DNA of 64,000 bases, from NCBI RefSeq assembly GCF_007018965.1, contig NZ_VJYZ01000007.1:166012-230011 (forward strand), read 5' to 3'. The notes beneath the pieces are model-generated. The model worked only from the letters and a program-made list of their open reading frames with translations. It searched no databases and was not told the DNA's origin. The stretch comes from Paracoccus marinus. Lineage in GTDB: Bacteria; Pseudomonadota; Alphaproteobacteria; Rhodobacterales; Rhodobacteraceae. Below are positions 38,242-46,317 of the stretch, one piece after another. The translations under genes were made by a program, and so were the position numbers. Position 1 is the stretch's first letter; the number at the start of each line of letters is the position of its first letter.

Positions 38242-38294
38242 ATTTGTTAGCAAATAACCACGCATCTGGACTGCGGCCTGTCCTTATCGACAGG
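38242..38294. promoter_or_regulatory. Two inverted repeats between DUF6477 and HTH-DUF6456 genes
   Basis: ATTTG-TTAG-CAAAT at 38242-38255, in a locally AT-rich patch, and CCTGTC-N6-GACAGG at 38277-38294. Both lie in the divergent promoter region and could be operators, perhaps for the adjacent HTH protein itself. Confidence 0.4.
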
Positions 38295-38367
38295 TCGAGG
38301 GTCACTACCCGACTGCCGCCTGCAACCTGGGGTGCAGCGGCATCAAGCGATGCGAGGGAAGACAACC

Positions 38368-39864
38368 ATGACGATCCTGTCGGCCGACTTCAGCGTCTGC
38401 GCGCCGATCCCCACCTTGCCCGATTTCACCGGGACCGGGATCGACGCCACCGGGGCGGCCAGCCAATCCAGAAAGCCTGTCCAGCTGCCGGTGACCGGGG
38501 GCGCTGCCACGCCCCAGGGCCTGAACGCCGTCAACCCCGCGGACCCGGCCGCCTGCCCGCCGGGGCACATGGCCGCCGGGCACGGGGCGATCTTCTCGGG
38601 GAGCCTTGGCGGCGCCATGACGGCGACGCTCGGGACCGCCGTCATGGCGCGGCCCGCCGCGAACTCGACCATGCTGCCCGTCGGCCTGCCAGCCGACGCG
38701 CGGCTTTACCTGCGCCATGTCGAGGGCGGCGAATCCATCCGGGCGATCGCGCGCGAGACGGGCTGCCACGCCTCGACCATCCTGCGCCGCATCCGCCGGT
38801 TCGAGCAGCGGCGCGACGATCCCCTGCTGGACGGGGCGATGGACCGCAGCCGCGGACCCGACCCCTGCGCGGGCGCTGGCGGTGACCGCGCCGGCAACGC
38901 GCGGCCGCAGCCGGGCGACTGGACGCGCAACGAACTGGACCAGGCCCGCCGGATCCTGCGCCGTCTGGCCGAGCCGCGCGCCGTCATGGCGGTCGCGGCG
39001 GGGATGGAAAAGGCGATCGTGATGCGGGACGACATCCGCCTTGCGGTGCTGGACCGGGGCCTGGCCGAGCGGCTGGCGCTGATGGGCTGGGTCGCGCTGT
39101 CGCAGGGGGGCCGCATCACCCGCCACGCCATCACGCCGGCGGGCCGCGCGGCGCTCAAGACCCTCATCGCGGGTCGCGGGCGCACGCTGCCGGGGCATCA
39201 CGACTTTGCGGATGCCCAGCCCGTGCAGCCCGTGCAGGCCGATCCGGCCGACCGGGCCGCAGGTGCCGGGTTTGCCGAAGGGGCGGCGCGGTTCGGGCAT
39301 GCGCGCCCTGCTGACGCAGTCGGGCAGGCACCGGACGACTCAAACCCCCACGCCGACCAACACCGCGTCTGGGCCGAGCGCGAGATCGAGGATCCCGAGA
39401 CCGGCGAGCGGCGGCGCACGCGGGTGAACCTTGCGGAAAGCCCGCTGCTGGTGCTGGCGCGGCGGCGCGGGGCCGACGGCAAGCCGTTCCTCGACGCGGG
39501 CCTCGTCGGCGCGGGCGAGCGGCTGCGCGAGGATTTTGAGCTGGCGCAGATGGGCGCGCGCGTGACCCAGAACTGGGACCGCTTCATGACCGCCGGGATC
39601 GACAGCTCGCCCCACGCGGGCGGCCGTCACGGCGGCGGGTCCGAAGGTGCGCGGGACCGCGTCGCCGTGGCGCTGCGCGACCTTGGGCCCGGCATGGGCG
39701 ATCTGGTGCTGCGGGTCTGCTGCTTTCTCGAAGGGATCGAGATGACCGAGCGTCGGCTGGGCTGGTCCGCGCGGTCGGGCAAGATCGTGCTGCGGCTCGC
39801 CCTGATGCGGCTGGAACGGCACTACGTCGAACGCTACGGCAGCGGCTCGCCCCTGATCGGCTGA
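38368..39864 (+). CDS. Helix-turn-helix protein with C-terminal DUF6456
   Basis: 498 residues from an ATG after GAGGGAAG. A Pro/Ala-rich leader of about 100 residues is followed by an HTH (YLRHVEGGESIRAIARETGCHASTILRRIRRFE, about 112-145). A winged-helix-like region (LAEPRAVMAVAAGMEKAIVM to ITPAGRAALKTLI) comes next, then a DUF6456 domain from about residue 345 (NLAESPLLVLARRRGADGKPFLDAGLVGAGERLREDFELAQM to the end). It has the look of a DNA-binding regulator conserved in Rhodobacteraceae. Targets unknown; the paired DUF6477 gene diverges from it. Confidence 0.75.
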   Translation: MTILSADFSVCAPIPTLPDFTGTGIDATGAASQSRKPVQLPVTGGAATPQGLNAVNPADPAACPPGHMAAGHGAIFSGSLGGAMTATLGTAVMARPAANSTMLPVGLPADARLYLRHVEGGESIRAIARETGCHASTILRRIRRFEQRRDDPLLDGAMDRSRGPDPCAGAGGDRAGNARPQPGDWTRNELDQARRILRRLAEPRAVMAVAAGMEKAIVMRDDIRLAVLDRGLAERLALMGWVALSQGGRITRHAITPAGRAALKTLIAGRGRTLPGHHDFADAQPVQPVQADPADRAAGAGFAEGAARFGHARPADAVGQAPDDSNPHADQHRVWAEREIEDPETGERRRTRVNLAESPLLVLARRRGADGKPFLDAGLVGAGERLREDFELAQMGARVTQNWDRFMTAGIDSSPHAGGRHGGGSEGARDRVAVALRDLGPGMGDLVLRVCCFLEGIEMTERRLGWSARSGKIVLRLALMRLERHYVERYGSGSPLIG

Positions 39865-39900
39865 CGCGGTTCGCAACTCGACCATGGGCAAACGCCTGCA

Positions 39901-39934
39901 ATAAAAAAGGGCGCCCGTCCGGGGCGCCCCTTCG
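39901..39934 (+). terminator. Terminator between the DUF6456 gene and peroxiredoxin (bidirectional)
   Basis: An A-run (39903-39908) precedes AAGGGCGCCC, which pairs with GGGCGCCCCTT with a one-base slip. The A-run gives a T-tract for the leftward peroxiredoxin gene; TT follows on the right. Confidence 0.65.
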
Positions 39935-39954
39935 CAACCTCGTGCCAGCGGCCG

Positions 39955-40497
39955 TCAGGCCGCCTGGCTGCGTTCGCGCAGGTAGTTCAGCACGTTTTCG
40001 GGCGAGCTTTCGCCATACGGGTCCTCGGGGTGGTCGTCGCAGCGGCCCGGCTCCTCGAACACCGCCTCGACCACGCCGTCGTCGATGATCGCGGCATAGC
40101 GCCACGAGCGCGGCCCGAACCCCAGGTTGTCCTTGCGGACCATCATGCCGACCGCGTCGGTGAATGCGCCCGACCCGTCGGGGATCACCTTGACCGCTTC
40201 CAGCTTCTGCGACTTGGCCCACTGGTTCATCACGAAGCTGTCGTTGACCGACAGGCAGTAGATGTCGTCCACGCCGAGATCGGCCATTTCCGACGCCGAC
40301 TTCTCGAACCCCGGCAGCTGGAAGGTCGAGCAGGTGGGCGTGAACGCGCCCGGCAGCGAGAACAGCACTACGCGCTTGCCCTTGAAGAAGTCGCTCGTGG
40401 TCAGCTTTTCCCAGCGGTAGGGGTTCGGGCCGCCGACGGCCTCGTCCCGGACGCGGGTCTGGAAGTTCACCTCGGGAAGCTTGTCACCGATCTTCAT
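39955..40497 (-). CDS. Peroxiredoxin (Prx5/AhpE-like, AhpC/TSA superfamily)
   Basis: 180 residues. The peroxidatic Cys56 lies in [10 protein letters not shown], the Prx5-type signature; a further cysteine occurs in [10 protein letters not shown]. Prx5-class enzymes reduce hydroperoxides, usually with glutaredoxin and glutathione as electron donor. The start is the Met of [12 protein letters not shown] after an AAAGGACC ribosome site; the open frame upstream covers the repeat region. It diverges from lipA. Confidence 0.92.
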   Translation of the reverse strand: MKIGDKLPEVNFQTRVRDEAVGGPNPYRWEKLTTSDFFKGKRVVLFSLPGAFTPTCSTFQLPGFEKSASEMADLGVDDIYCLSVNDSFVMNQWAKSQKLEAVKVIPDGSGAFTDAVGMMVRKDNLGFGPRSWRYAAIIDDGVVEAVFEEPGRCDDHPEDPYGESSPENVLNYLRERSQAA

Positions 40498-40524
40498 GTC
40501 TGGTCCTTTCCGGTTGGCGCCGCG

Positions 40525-40566
40525 GCCGGATTGCCGCAGCCGGATTGCTGCAGCGGAATTGCCGCA
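40525..40566. repeat. Three tandem 14-bp repeats in the prx-lipA intergenic region
   Basis: Units GCCGGATTGCCGCA (40525-40538), GCCGGATTGCTGCA (40539-40552) and GCGGAATTGCCGCA (40553-40566). The third, with the following bases, forms ATTGC-C-GCAAT, a small palindrome. This is a possible iterated binding site controlling the divergent peroxiredoxin and lipA promoters. Confidence 0.7.
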
Positions 40567-40673
40567 ATGCAGCATCGCGCCTGTCATGCCCCGCCTACCC
40601 GCCGTTGATCAAGCCCCGCAAAACCATTACGTCAGGGCTCAGATGCCGGAACGTCCGGGAAGGACCGTTGTCG

Positions 40674-41657
40674 ATGACCGACCAGCCTGTGATCCAAGAC
40701 GCCGCCGACGCGAGCCCCGTGCCGGTCCTGCGCCGCCATCCCGAAAAGGCGCACCGCCCCGACCAGAGCCAGCCGAAGAAGCCCGAATGGATCCGCGTGA
40801 AGGCGCCGGTGAGCCAGGGTTACAAGGACACCCGCGACATCCTGCGCAAGAACCGCCTGTCCACGGTGTGCGAGGAAGCCGGCTGCCCCAACGTCGGCGA
40901 ATGCTGGAGCCAGGGCCACGCGACCATGATGATCATGGGCGAGATCTGCACCCGCGGCTGTTCGTTCTGCAACGTGGCCACCGGCCGCCCCGACGCGCTG
41001 GACGTGTTCGAGCCGGGCAGGGTGGCCCACGCCGTCCAGACGCTGGGGCTGAAGCACGTCGTCATCACCAGCGTCGATCGCGACGACCTGGACGACGGCG
41101 GCGCCGATCATTTCGCCCAGACCATCCGCGCGATCCGCCACCGCGCGCCGGATGCCACGATCGAGGTGCTGACGCCCGACTTCCTGAAGTCCGTGCCGGG
41201 CAGCCTGGAAAAGGTCGTGGCCGCGCGGCCCGACGTGTTCAACCACAACCTGGAAACCGTGCCCGGCCTTTACCCCACAGTGCGGCCGGGGGCGCGCTAT
41301 TTCCACTCGCTGCGGCTGCTGCAGCGGGTGAAGGAGCTTGATCCCACCATGTTCACCAAGTCGGGCATCATGGTGGGCCTGGGCGAGGATCGGCAGGGCG
41401 TCCTGCAGGTCATGGACGACATGCGCGCGGCCGACATCGACTTCATCACCATCGGCCAGTACCTGCAGCCGTCGCCCAAGCATCACCGCGTGGACCGCTT
41501 CGTGACCCCGCAGGAGTTCGCGGGCTACGAGAAATCGGCCTTTGGCAAGGGCTTCCTGATGGTGTCGGCGACCCCGCTCACGCGGTCGTCGTATCATGCG
41601 GGGGACGACTTCGCCCGGCTTCGCGCCGCCCGGCTGGCGCGGCTTGCAGGCGCGTAA
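40674..41657 (+). CDS. lipA: Lipoyl synthase
   Basis: Radical-SAM enzyme inserting two sulfur atoms into octanoyl groups on the lipoyl domains of 2-oxoacid dehydrogenases. It is 327 residues long. Auxiliary [4Fe-4S] ligands Cys66, Cys71 and Cys77 are in [12 protein letters not shown]; radical-SAM ligands Cys92, Cys96 and Cys99 are in CTRGCSFC; the C-terminal RSSYHAG supplies the serine ligand. The start is the ATG after GGGAAGGA. Confidence 0.96.
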   Translation: MTDQPVIQDAADASPVPVLRRHPEKAHRPDQSQPKKPEWIRVKAPVSQGYKDTRDILRKNRLSTVCEEAGCPNVGECWSQGHATMMIMGEICTRGCSFCNVATGRPDALDVFEPGRVAHAVQTLGLKHVVITSVDRDDLDDGGADHFAQTIRAIRHRAPDATIEVLTPDFLKSVPGSLEKVVAARPDVFNHNLETVPGLYPTVRPGARYFHSLRLLQRVKELDPTMFTKSGIMVGLGEDRQGVLQVMDDMRAADIDFITIGQYLQPSPKHHRVDRFVTPQEFAGYEKSAFGKGFLMVSATPLTRSSYHAGDDFARLRAARLARLAGA

Positions 41658-41668
41658 CGCTCCCGCGC

Positions 41669-42034
41669 TCAGCCGGTCCTGAGGACGGCCGCCTCGGGGC
41701 GCCAGCCTTCAGCTTCCCACTTCTGCGCGATCTGCCCGAGTATGTTCATCGCGCCGTGCAGTTCCTGCCCGCGCGGGGTCAGCGAATAGGTGACCTGCGG
41801 CGGGATCGTGGCCGCTTGATGGCGGTCCACCAGCCCCGCGCGTTCAAGCATCCGCAGCCGTTCCGTCAGCACCTTGGTCGAGATCCGGGGCAGGTGGCGC
41901 TGGAACGCGCCGAATCGCTGCGGCCCGTCAGTCGCCAGAATCCAGATCAGATAGGTGGTCCACTGTCCGCCCACGACCGAAAACATGCGGTCCACGGGGC
42001 ATGCGCCCGGCGTCCCGTCGCAACCATCGTCCAT
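41669..42034 (-). CDS. HxlR-family transcriptional regulator
   Basis: 121 residues: CPVDRMFSVVGGQWTTYLIWIL at the start carries the conserved Cys and the GGxW motif of the HxlR winged-helix family. The recognition region FGAFQRHLPRISTKVLTERLRMLERAGLV follows. Many members sense quinones or aldehydes through that N-terminal cysteine. It diverges from a flavodoxin-like quinone reductase gene across an inverted repeat, a common regulator-target arrangement. Confidence 0.9.
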   Translation of the reverse strand: MDDGCDGTPGACPVDRMFSVVGGQWTTYLIWILATDGPQRFGAFQRHLPRISTKVLTERLRMLERAGLVDRHQAATIPPQVTYSLTPRGQELHGAMNILGQIAQKWEAEGWRPEAAVLRTG

Positions 42035-42070
42035 ATCTTTTCACCCGGTAAGTCACTTCCTTTATAGTGC

Positions 42071-42095
42071 CTACTTTCTTTCCGAAAGCAAGTAG
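42071..42095. promoter_or_regulatory. Inverted repeat, probable HxlR operator
   Basis: A 25-base imperfect palindrome beginning CTACTTTCTTTCC and ending GAAAGCAAGTAG; 22 positions match the reverse complement. The region is much richer in A and T than its surroundings and lies between the divergent hxlR-type and flavodoxin genes. Confidence 0.65.
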
Positions 42096-42151
42096 CCATT
42101 CTTATGCCGTGAGGCGCGCCGGAACGGTCCGGCGTCAAAGCGGAGCATTCC

Positions 42152-42736
42152 ATGACCAGCATCGCCATCCTCTACTTCAGCGGCTACGGCCACACCGTGA
42201 AACAGGCCGAGGCCCTTGCCACGGGCGTCCGGCTTGCGGGCGCGGTCCCACACGTGATCCGTATCCCCGAGACCGGCGACCTGACCGACGCCGACTGGAC
42301 CGCCCTCGATGACGCGCAGGCGATCGTCTATGGCAGCCCCACCTACATGGGCGCGCCCGCCTGGCAGTTCAAAAAGGTCGCGGACGCAAGCTCTGCGCGC
42401 TGGATGGGGCAGGCGTGGCGCGACAAGGTGGCGGGGGGCTTTACCACCTCGGCCTCGACCGTGGGCGACAAGGGCGAGACGATCGCCGCGTTCATGACGC
42501 TGTCCCAGCAGCACGGGCAGGTCTGGGTGGGGCCGGCCGTGATGCCGTCGAACGCGCTTCAGAACGGGCCCGCCGACCTGAACTGGTCGGGCGGCAGCGC
42601 AGGCGCGCTGGCGATCGCACGCGCCGACGCCTCGCCCGATCAAGGCTATGAGGGCGACATGGAAACCGCGCGGCTTTACGGCCAGCGGCTCGCCACGATC
42701 GCGGCGACGCTGGCCCCGACCCGCGCCGCGGCCTGA
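42152..42736 (+). CDS. Flavodoxin-fold NAD(P)H:quinone reductase-like protein
   Basis: 194 residues. The FMN phosphate loop is YFSGYGHTVKQAEAL (WrbA/flavodoxin family pattern), and further flavin contacts are SPTYMGAPAW and GGFTTSASTVGDK. WrbA-like enzymes reduce quinones by two electrons. The HxlR regulator diverges from it, so induction by quinones or electrophiles is likely. WrbA itself is about 200 residues with a similar C-terminal region; this is a relative rather than a certain WrbA. Confidence 0.85.
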   Translation: MTSIAILYFSGYGHTVKQAEALATGVRLAGAVPHVIRIPETGDLTDADWTALDDAQAIVYGSPTYMGAPAWQFKKVADASSARWMGQAWRDKVAGGFTTSASTVGDKGETIAAFMTLSQQHGQVWVGPAVMPSNALQNGPADLNWSGGSAGALAIARADASPDQGYEGDMETARLYGQRLATIAATLAPTRAAA

Positions 42737-42796
42737 CGCTTGCGCGGCCCGGCGGCAGACGCTATCGCTGGGCCGCGCCCCGTCACGCACGACGGC

Positions 42797-42880
42797 GCCC
42801 GAGTGGCGGAATGGTAGACGCAGCGGATTCAAAATCCGCCGCCGCAAGGCATGTCGGTTCGAGTCCGACCTCGGGTACCA
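42797..42880 (+). tRNA. tRNA-Leu(CAA)
   Basis: 84 bases including an encoded CCA (42878-42880). The acceptor GCCCGAG pairs with CTCGGGT. The anticodon stem GCGGA/TCCGC encloses the loop TTCAAAA, anticodon CAA, reading UUG. The T-arm GTTCGAGTC is standard, and a short variable arm is present. Confidence 0.95.
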
Positions 42881-43034
42881 GCGCGCGATCTGTGCCTCGC
42901 GCAGGGCACCTGTGCCGGCCACCGCCGCCAACCTGCATGAAAACGCGGCAATCTTCCTGCGCTCCGGGAACAATCGGCACAAAGCGGTGTTGGTCTGCAC
43001 AATTTGCAACATCCCGACCGAAAGGAACATCGCG

Positions 43035-43466
43035 ATGGCCAACAACTACACCGCCACGGATGCCAAGAACGACCTCAAGGACACGGCGAAGGACGCCAAG
43101 AAGGACATCAGCGAAGGCGCTGAAAAGCTGGCCGGCGACGCCAAGGACGCCTGGAACAAGGCGACGGATTCGACGACCGCCGACAACCTGAAGAAGACCG
43201 CGACTGACGCCGTCGACCAGGCCAAGGCCAAGGGTCAGGAATACCTGGACACCGCGCGCGAGCGTGGCGCCGAGTACGCCGACCGCGCCCGCAGCGAGGC
43301 TGACCGCCTGTACCGCGCCGGCGAGAAGAAAGCCGGTGAAGTCGCGCACTACGCCGAAGACTATTACGACGAAGTTTCGGACATGATCCGTCGCAAGCCC
43401 GCGCAGGCGCTGGGTATCGCGGCGGGCGTCGGCTTCCTCGTCGGCCTGATCCTGGCGCGTCGCTGA
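43035..43466 (+). CDS. DUF883 / ElaB-YqjD-like membrane-anchored protein
   Basis: 143 residues from an ATG after GAAAGGA. A long Lys/Ala/Asp-rich amphipathic helical region, with repeats of the KDAKKD and TAKDAKKDISEGAEK type, ends in a single C-terminal membrane helix (RKPAQALGIAAGVGFLVGLILARR). This closely fits the ElaB/YqjD C-terminus, which in E. coli anchors ribosome-associated stationary-phase proteins in the inner membrane. A second membrane protein follows four bases later. Confidence 0.8.
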   Translation: MANNYTATDAKNDLKDTAKDAKKDISEGAEKLAGDAKDAWNKATDSTTADNLKKTATDAVDQAKAKGQEYLDTARERGAEYADRARSEADRLYRAGEKKAGEVAHYAEDYYDEVSDMIRRKPAQALGIAAGVGFLVGLILARR

Positions 43467-43470
43467 TCCG

Positions 43471-44190
43471 ATGTTCGATTACGCGAGGAACATGCAGCTT
43501 GCCCTGACGGACGTTGCCCGCCGCACCGCCATGAAAGTGGCGGGCGGGGTGGTCATCCTCCTGGGGGCGGGCTTCCTGCTCGCCGCGCTGTGGACGTTCC
43601 TGGCGGATACCCTTGGTTGGGGTCCGCTTTGGGCGTCGCTGGCGATCGGGGTGCTGTTCGTCGTCATCGGGCTGGTCGTCATGAGCCGGGGCGGGCAGGT
43701 CAAGCACCCTGTCCCCACAACCGACGACCTGAAGGCCGAGGTCGAGACCCGCGTCAGCCTTGCCGCCGACGCGGCGCTGGAGAAGGCGCGGGTCAAGGCG
43801 ACCGAGGTGGTCGATACCGTCGAGGACCGGGTGAACACCCTCGTCGGCGGCGTGACCGCCAAGGCGCAGGAGTTCGCGGACCAGGCAGAGGCCAAGGTTC
43901 ACGGCTTCACCCGCACCGCCGCCAGCAACGCGGCCTCGCGCGTCGGCCTGACCCCGCGCTTCTTCACCGAGGCGCAGGAAACGCTCGACTCGGTCAAGTC
44001 GAGCAACGCGGCGACGATCACGCCGCTGCTGGCCGTCTTTGCGGCCGGTGTGGCGATCGCTTCCCGCGTGCAGTCGTGGCGTCATCAGGACGACTACGAC
44101 TACGACGACTACGAGGACGATGATTTCGACCGCCGGGACCTGTCCAACGACGGGTACGACGACGATTACGACAGCGACGATTACTACTGA
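43471..44190 (+). CDS. Holin-X/DUF1469-like membrane protein with Asp/Tyr-rich tail
   Basis: 239 residues with two closely spaced N-terminal helices (VAGGVVILLGAGFLLAALWT and ASLAIGVLFVVIGLVVMS), the layout of the Holin-X/DUF1469 family. An Ala/Glu/Lys amphipathic region and a third hydrophobic stretch (ATITPLLAVFAAGVAIA) follow. The last 35 residues are an extreme Asp/Tyr-rich tail (DDYDYDDYEDDD, DDDYDSDDYY). It is probably co-transcribed with the DUF883 gene. This pair is a chromosomal stress or envelope unit rather than a phage lysis cassette; no endolysin is nearby. Confidence 0.7.
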   Translation: MFDYARNMQLALTDVARRTAMKVAGGVVILLGAGFLLAALWTFLADTLGWGPLWASLAIGVLFVVIGLVVMSRGGQVKHPVPTTDDLKAEVETRVSLAADAALEKARVKATEVVDTVEDRVNTLVGGVTAKAQEFADQAEAKVHGFTRTAASNAASRVGLTPRFFTEAQETLDSVKSSNAATITPLLAVFAAGVAIASRVQSWRHQDDYDYDDYEDDDFDRRDLSNDGYDDDYDSDDYY

Positions 44191-44213
44191 CGGATCATAT
44201 CCGAACGACAGCA

Positions 44214-44240
44214 AAAGGGCCGCGTAACGCGGCCCTTTCT
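44214..44240 (+). terminator. Terminator after the DUF883/holin-like pair (bidirectional)
   Basis: An 11-bp perfect stem, AAAGGGCCGCG (44214-44224) with CGCGGCCCTTT (44228-44238), loop TAA. T-rich on the right and A-rich on the left, so it also serves the converging grxD gene. Confidence 0.85.
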
Positions 44241-44263
44241 CGTGTCAGCGTGATGGCACGGGG

Positions 44264-44629
44264 TCAGCCGTTGGCCTGACGGATCCGTTCGGCCGCTTCC
44301 TTGTCGTAGGTCACGCCCGACTTGTCGAAAAGCTGGTCGAGTTCGCCCGACAGCGTCATCTCGGTCACGATGTCGGCGCCGCCGACGAACTCGCCCTTGA
44401 CGTAAAGCTGCGGGATCGTCGGCCAGTCCGAGAAATCCTTGATCCCCTGGCGGATCTGTTCGTCAGACAGCACGTTCACATCCTGGAAGGCGACGCCCAT
44501 GTAGTTGAGGACGCTGGCGACGCGGCTTGAAAAGCCGCATTGCGGAACGTCCTTCGTGCCTTTCATGAACAGCACGACCTCGTTGCAGTCGATGATTTCC
44601 TGGATCTGCGTGCGCGACTCGTCGCTCAT
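44264..44629 (-). CDS. grxD: Monothiol glutaredoxin, Grx4/GrxD type
   Basis: 121 residues with the CGFS active site starting at Cys31 (QCGFSSR), preceded by the MKGTKDVPQ segment characteristic of iron-sulfur-carrying monothiol glutaredoxins. They hold a bridging [2Fe-2S] cluster with glutathione and deliver it to partner proteins. The bolA-like gene lies 25 bases upstream in the same unit; GrxD and BolA proteins form a known heterocomplex. Confidence 0.94.
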   Translation of the reverse strand: MSDESRTQIQEIIDCNEVVLFMKGTKDVPQCGFSSRVASVLNYMGVAFQDVNVLSDEQIRQGIKDFSDWPTIPQLYVKGEFVGGADIVTEMTLSGELDQLFDKSGVTYDKEAAERIRQANG

Positions 44630-44654
44630 GATACGTCCTTTCGGGGAAGGGGGG

Positions 44655-44897
44655 TCAGTCGGGCGCCTTGGTGGTCAGCGCCAGCGCGTGAAGCGCACCG
44701 GCGGGCCCGTCCATCTGGCCCCTGAGCGCGGCATAGACCGCGCGCTGCTGCTGGACGCGGTTCTGGCCGCGGAAACTTTCGTCGATGACTTCGGCGGCGT
44801 AGTGATTACCGTCTCCGGCAAGGTCGGTGATGGTGATCGTGGCCGCGGGGAACGCGGCGCGGATCATCCCCTCGATATCCTGTGCTTCCATCGGCAT
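44655..44897 (-). CDS. BolA-family protein
   Basis: 80 residues: the class II KH-like BolA fold with FRGQNRVQQQRAVYAAL and the C-terminal histidine-bearing GALHALALTTKAP. Partner of the adjacent monothiol glutaredoxin in iron-sulfur handling. It starts at ATG 44897 or the second ATG at 44891, with an AGGAC ribosome site upstream. Confidence 0.93.
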   Translation of the reverse strand: MPMEAQDIEGMIRAAFPAATITITDLAGDGNHYAAEVIDESFRGQNRVQQQRAVYAALRGQMDGPAGALHALALTTKAPD

Positions 44898-45015
44898 GGC
44901 GGTCGGTCCTTCGTCATCGGCCTGAGGTGATGTAAGCAGGCGCGCGAGGGGTCACAAGGGGATGCGGCGTGCGCGGCGCGGCATCCGGGTCGCGAGGCGG
45001 ATCGTGGATCGGTAA

Positions 45016-45040
45016 TGTTGATAATCAGTATTATGTAATG
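45016..45040. promoter_or_regulatory. AT-rich palindromic patch between bolA and gph
   Basis: In a region otherwise near 70% GC this 25-base block is mostly A and T. It contains ATAAT-CAGT-ATTAT (45021-45034) and -10-like TATTAT and TAATAC (minus strand) sequences. Likely promoter region for the divergent genes, possibly with an operator; an iron-responsive site would fit the grxD-bolA context but does not match a consensus I can confirm. Confidence 0.4.
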
Positions 45041-45117
45041 CTCGGATGCGATCCGCGGCGTGCCTTTACCCGCGAGATGTGGCAAGCGTGGGCAAGCACT
45101 CGAACGACGGAGCCATG

Positions 45118-45837
45118 ATGCCTGCACCGCAAAATCGCCTTCCCGTCATCTTCGATCTGGACGGCACGCTCGTCGATAGCGCACCCGACATTCATGCCTC
45201 CGTCAACGCCACGCTGCGCGAGGCTCGCTTGCGGACGCTGCCGCTGGACCGCGTCCGCAGCTTCATCGGCGGGGGCGTCGAGATGCTGTGGGCGCAGATC
45301 GCGGCCGAACTGGGGATCGATCCGGCCGAACGGTCGCGGCTGCTGGCGGCGTTCATGTCGCGCTATCATCACGCGACGCAGCTGACGCGGTTGTTCGACG
45401 GCGTCGCCGACGCGCTGTCGGTGCTGGCCGGACGCGGCCATCCGCTGGGCATCTGCACGAACAAGCCGGCGATCGCGACGCGCGCGGTTCTGGATCATTT
45501 CGACCTGACGCGGCTGTTCGGCGCGGTGATCAGCGGTGACAGCCTGGCGGTGAAGAAACCCGATCCCGCACCGCTGCTGGCCGCGATCGAGGCGCTTGGC
45601 GGCGACCCGCGCGACCCCCGCGCGGTCTTTGTCGGGGACAGCGCGTTCGACGCGAACTGCGCCCGGAACGCGGGCGTGCCGCTGCTGCTGTTCACCGGCG
45701 GCTACCGCCACGGCCCGACGAACTTGCTGCCGCACCACGCCGGGTTCGACGACTTCTCGACGCTTCCCGCGCTGATCGCAGAGACAGCGGCGCTTGATCC
45801 CATCGCCTTCGCGGGCGATCCTGTGGCCGACCGATAG
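45118..45837 (+). CDS. gph: Phosphoglycolate phosphatase-like HAD hydrolase
   Basis: 239 residues. HAD motifs: VIFDLDGTLVDSAPD (nucleophile Asp), ICTNKP (motif II), Lys in VKKPDPAP (motif III) and VGDSAFDANCARNAG (motif IV). The cap region (HASVNATLREARLRTLPLDRVRSFIGGG) fits phosphoglycolate phosphatase, which removes 2-phosphoglycolate formed by Rubisco oxygenation or DNA repair. GGAG is five bases before ATG 45118, so it is preferred over ATG 45115. Confidence 0.87.
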   Translation: MPAPQNRLPVIFDLDGTLVDSAPDIHASVNATLREARLRTLPLDRVRSFIGGGVEMLWAQIAAELGIDPAERSRLLAAFMSRYHHATQLTRLFDGVADALSVLAGRGHPLGICTNKPAIATRAVLDHFDLTRLFGAVISGDSLAVKKPDPAPLLAAIEALGGDPRDPRAVFVGDSAFDANCARNAGVPLLLFTGGYRHGPTNLLPHHAGFDDFSTLPALIAETAALDPIAFAGDPVADR

Positions 45838-45845
45838 GAGATTTC

Positions 45846-46253
45846 ATGGACCTGCGCCAACTCACGCCCGCACTTTCCGTCTCGCCGCAGATCCACCCGT
45901 CCGATGTCCAGGAACTGGCCCGCGCGGGGTTCCGCGTCCTCATCAACAACCGCCCCGACGACGAGGTCGGCGCGGACGAGGATTCCGAAGCCATGCGGCA
46001 GGCGGCGACGGACGCGGGCATGGCCTATCACCACATTCCGTTCCATCCGGGCCGGGTGACGGCGGACATGGTCCGCGACTTCAAGGCGGCGGCGGCCGAA
46101 GGGCCGGCAATGGCCTATTGCCGCAGCGGCAATCGCTCGACGGTGCTTTGGGCCCTGTCGCAGTCCGGCGAGCGGCCGGCCCAAGAAATCATCGGGACTG
46201 CCGCGGCCGCCGGTTACGACGTGTCGGGCATTGCGTCGATGCTTGCCAGATAA
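45846..46253 (+). CDS. DUF442/TIGR01244 phosphatase-like sulfur-transferase family protein
   Basis: 135 residues with the tyrosine-phosphatase-like P-loop CRSGNRS near residue 90, preceded by LINNRPDDE and followed by helical SGIASML. The family (DUF442, TIGR01244) is found alone or fused to a metallo-beta-lactamase-like domain in sulfide-handling proteins such as Blh. Role here unknown; no sulfide oxidation genes are adjacent. Start after AGGAGA, eight bases past gph. Confidence 0.85.
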   Translation: MDLRQLTPALSVSPQIHPSDVQELARAGFRVLINNRPDDEVGADEDSEAMRQAATDAGMAYHHIPFHPGRVTADMVRDFKAAAAEGPAMAYCRSGNRSTVLWALSQSGERPAQEIIGTAAAAGYDVSGIASMLAR

Positions 46254-46317
46254 TGTTCAAGATCAAGCTGATGCCGCGCCAATCTGATACTGGTTATCCG
46301 CTTTGGCAAAGGCCCGT

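Noticed and set aside
43471..44190. Phage lysis cassette based on the holin-like protein
   Set aside because: No endolysin, spanin or structural phage gene nearby; the partner is a DUF883-type protein and the family is common on bacterial chromosomes.
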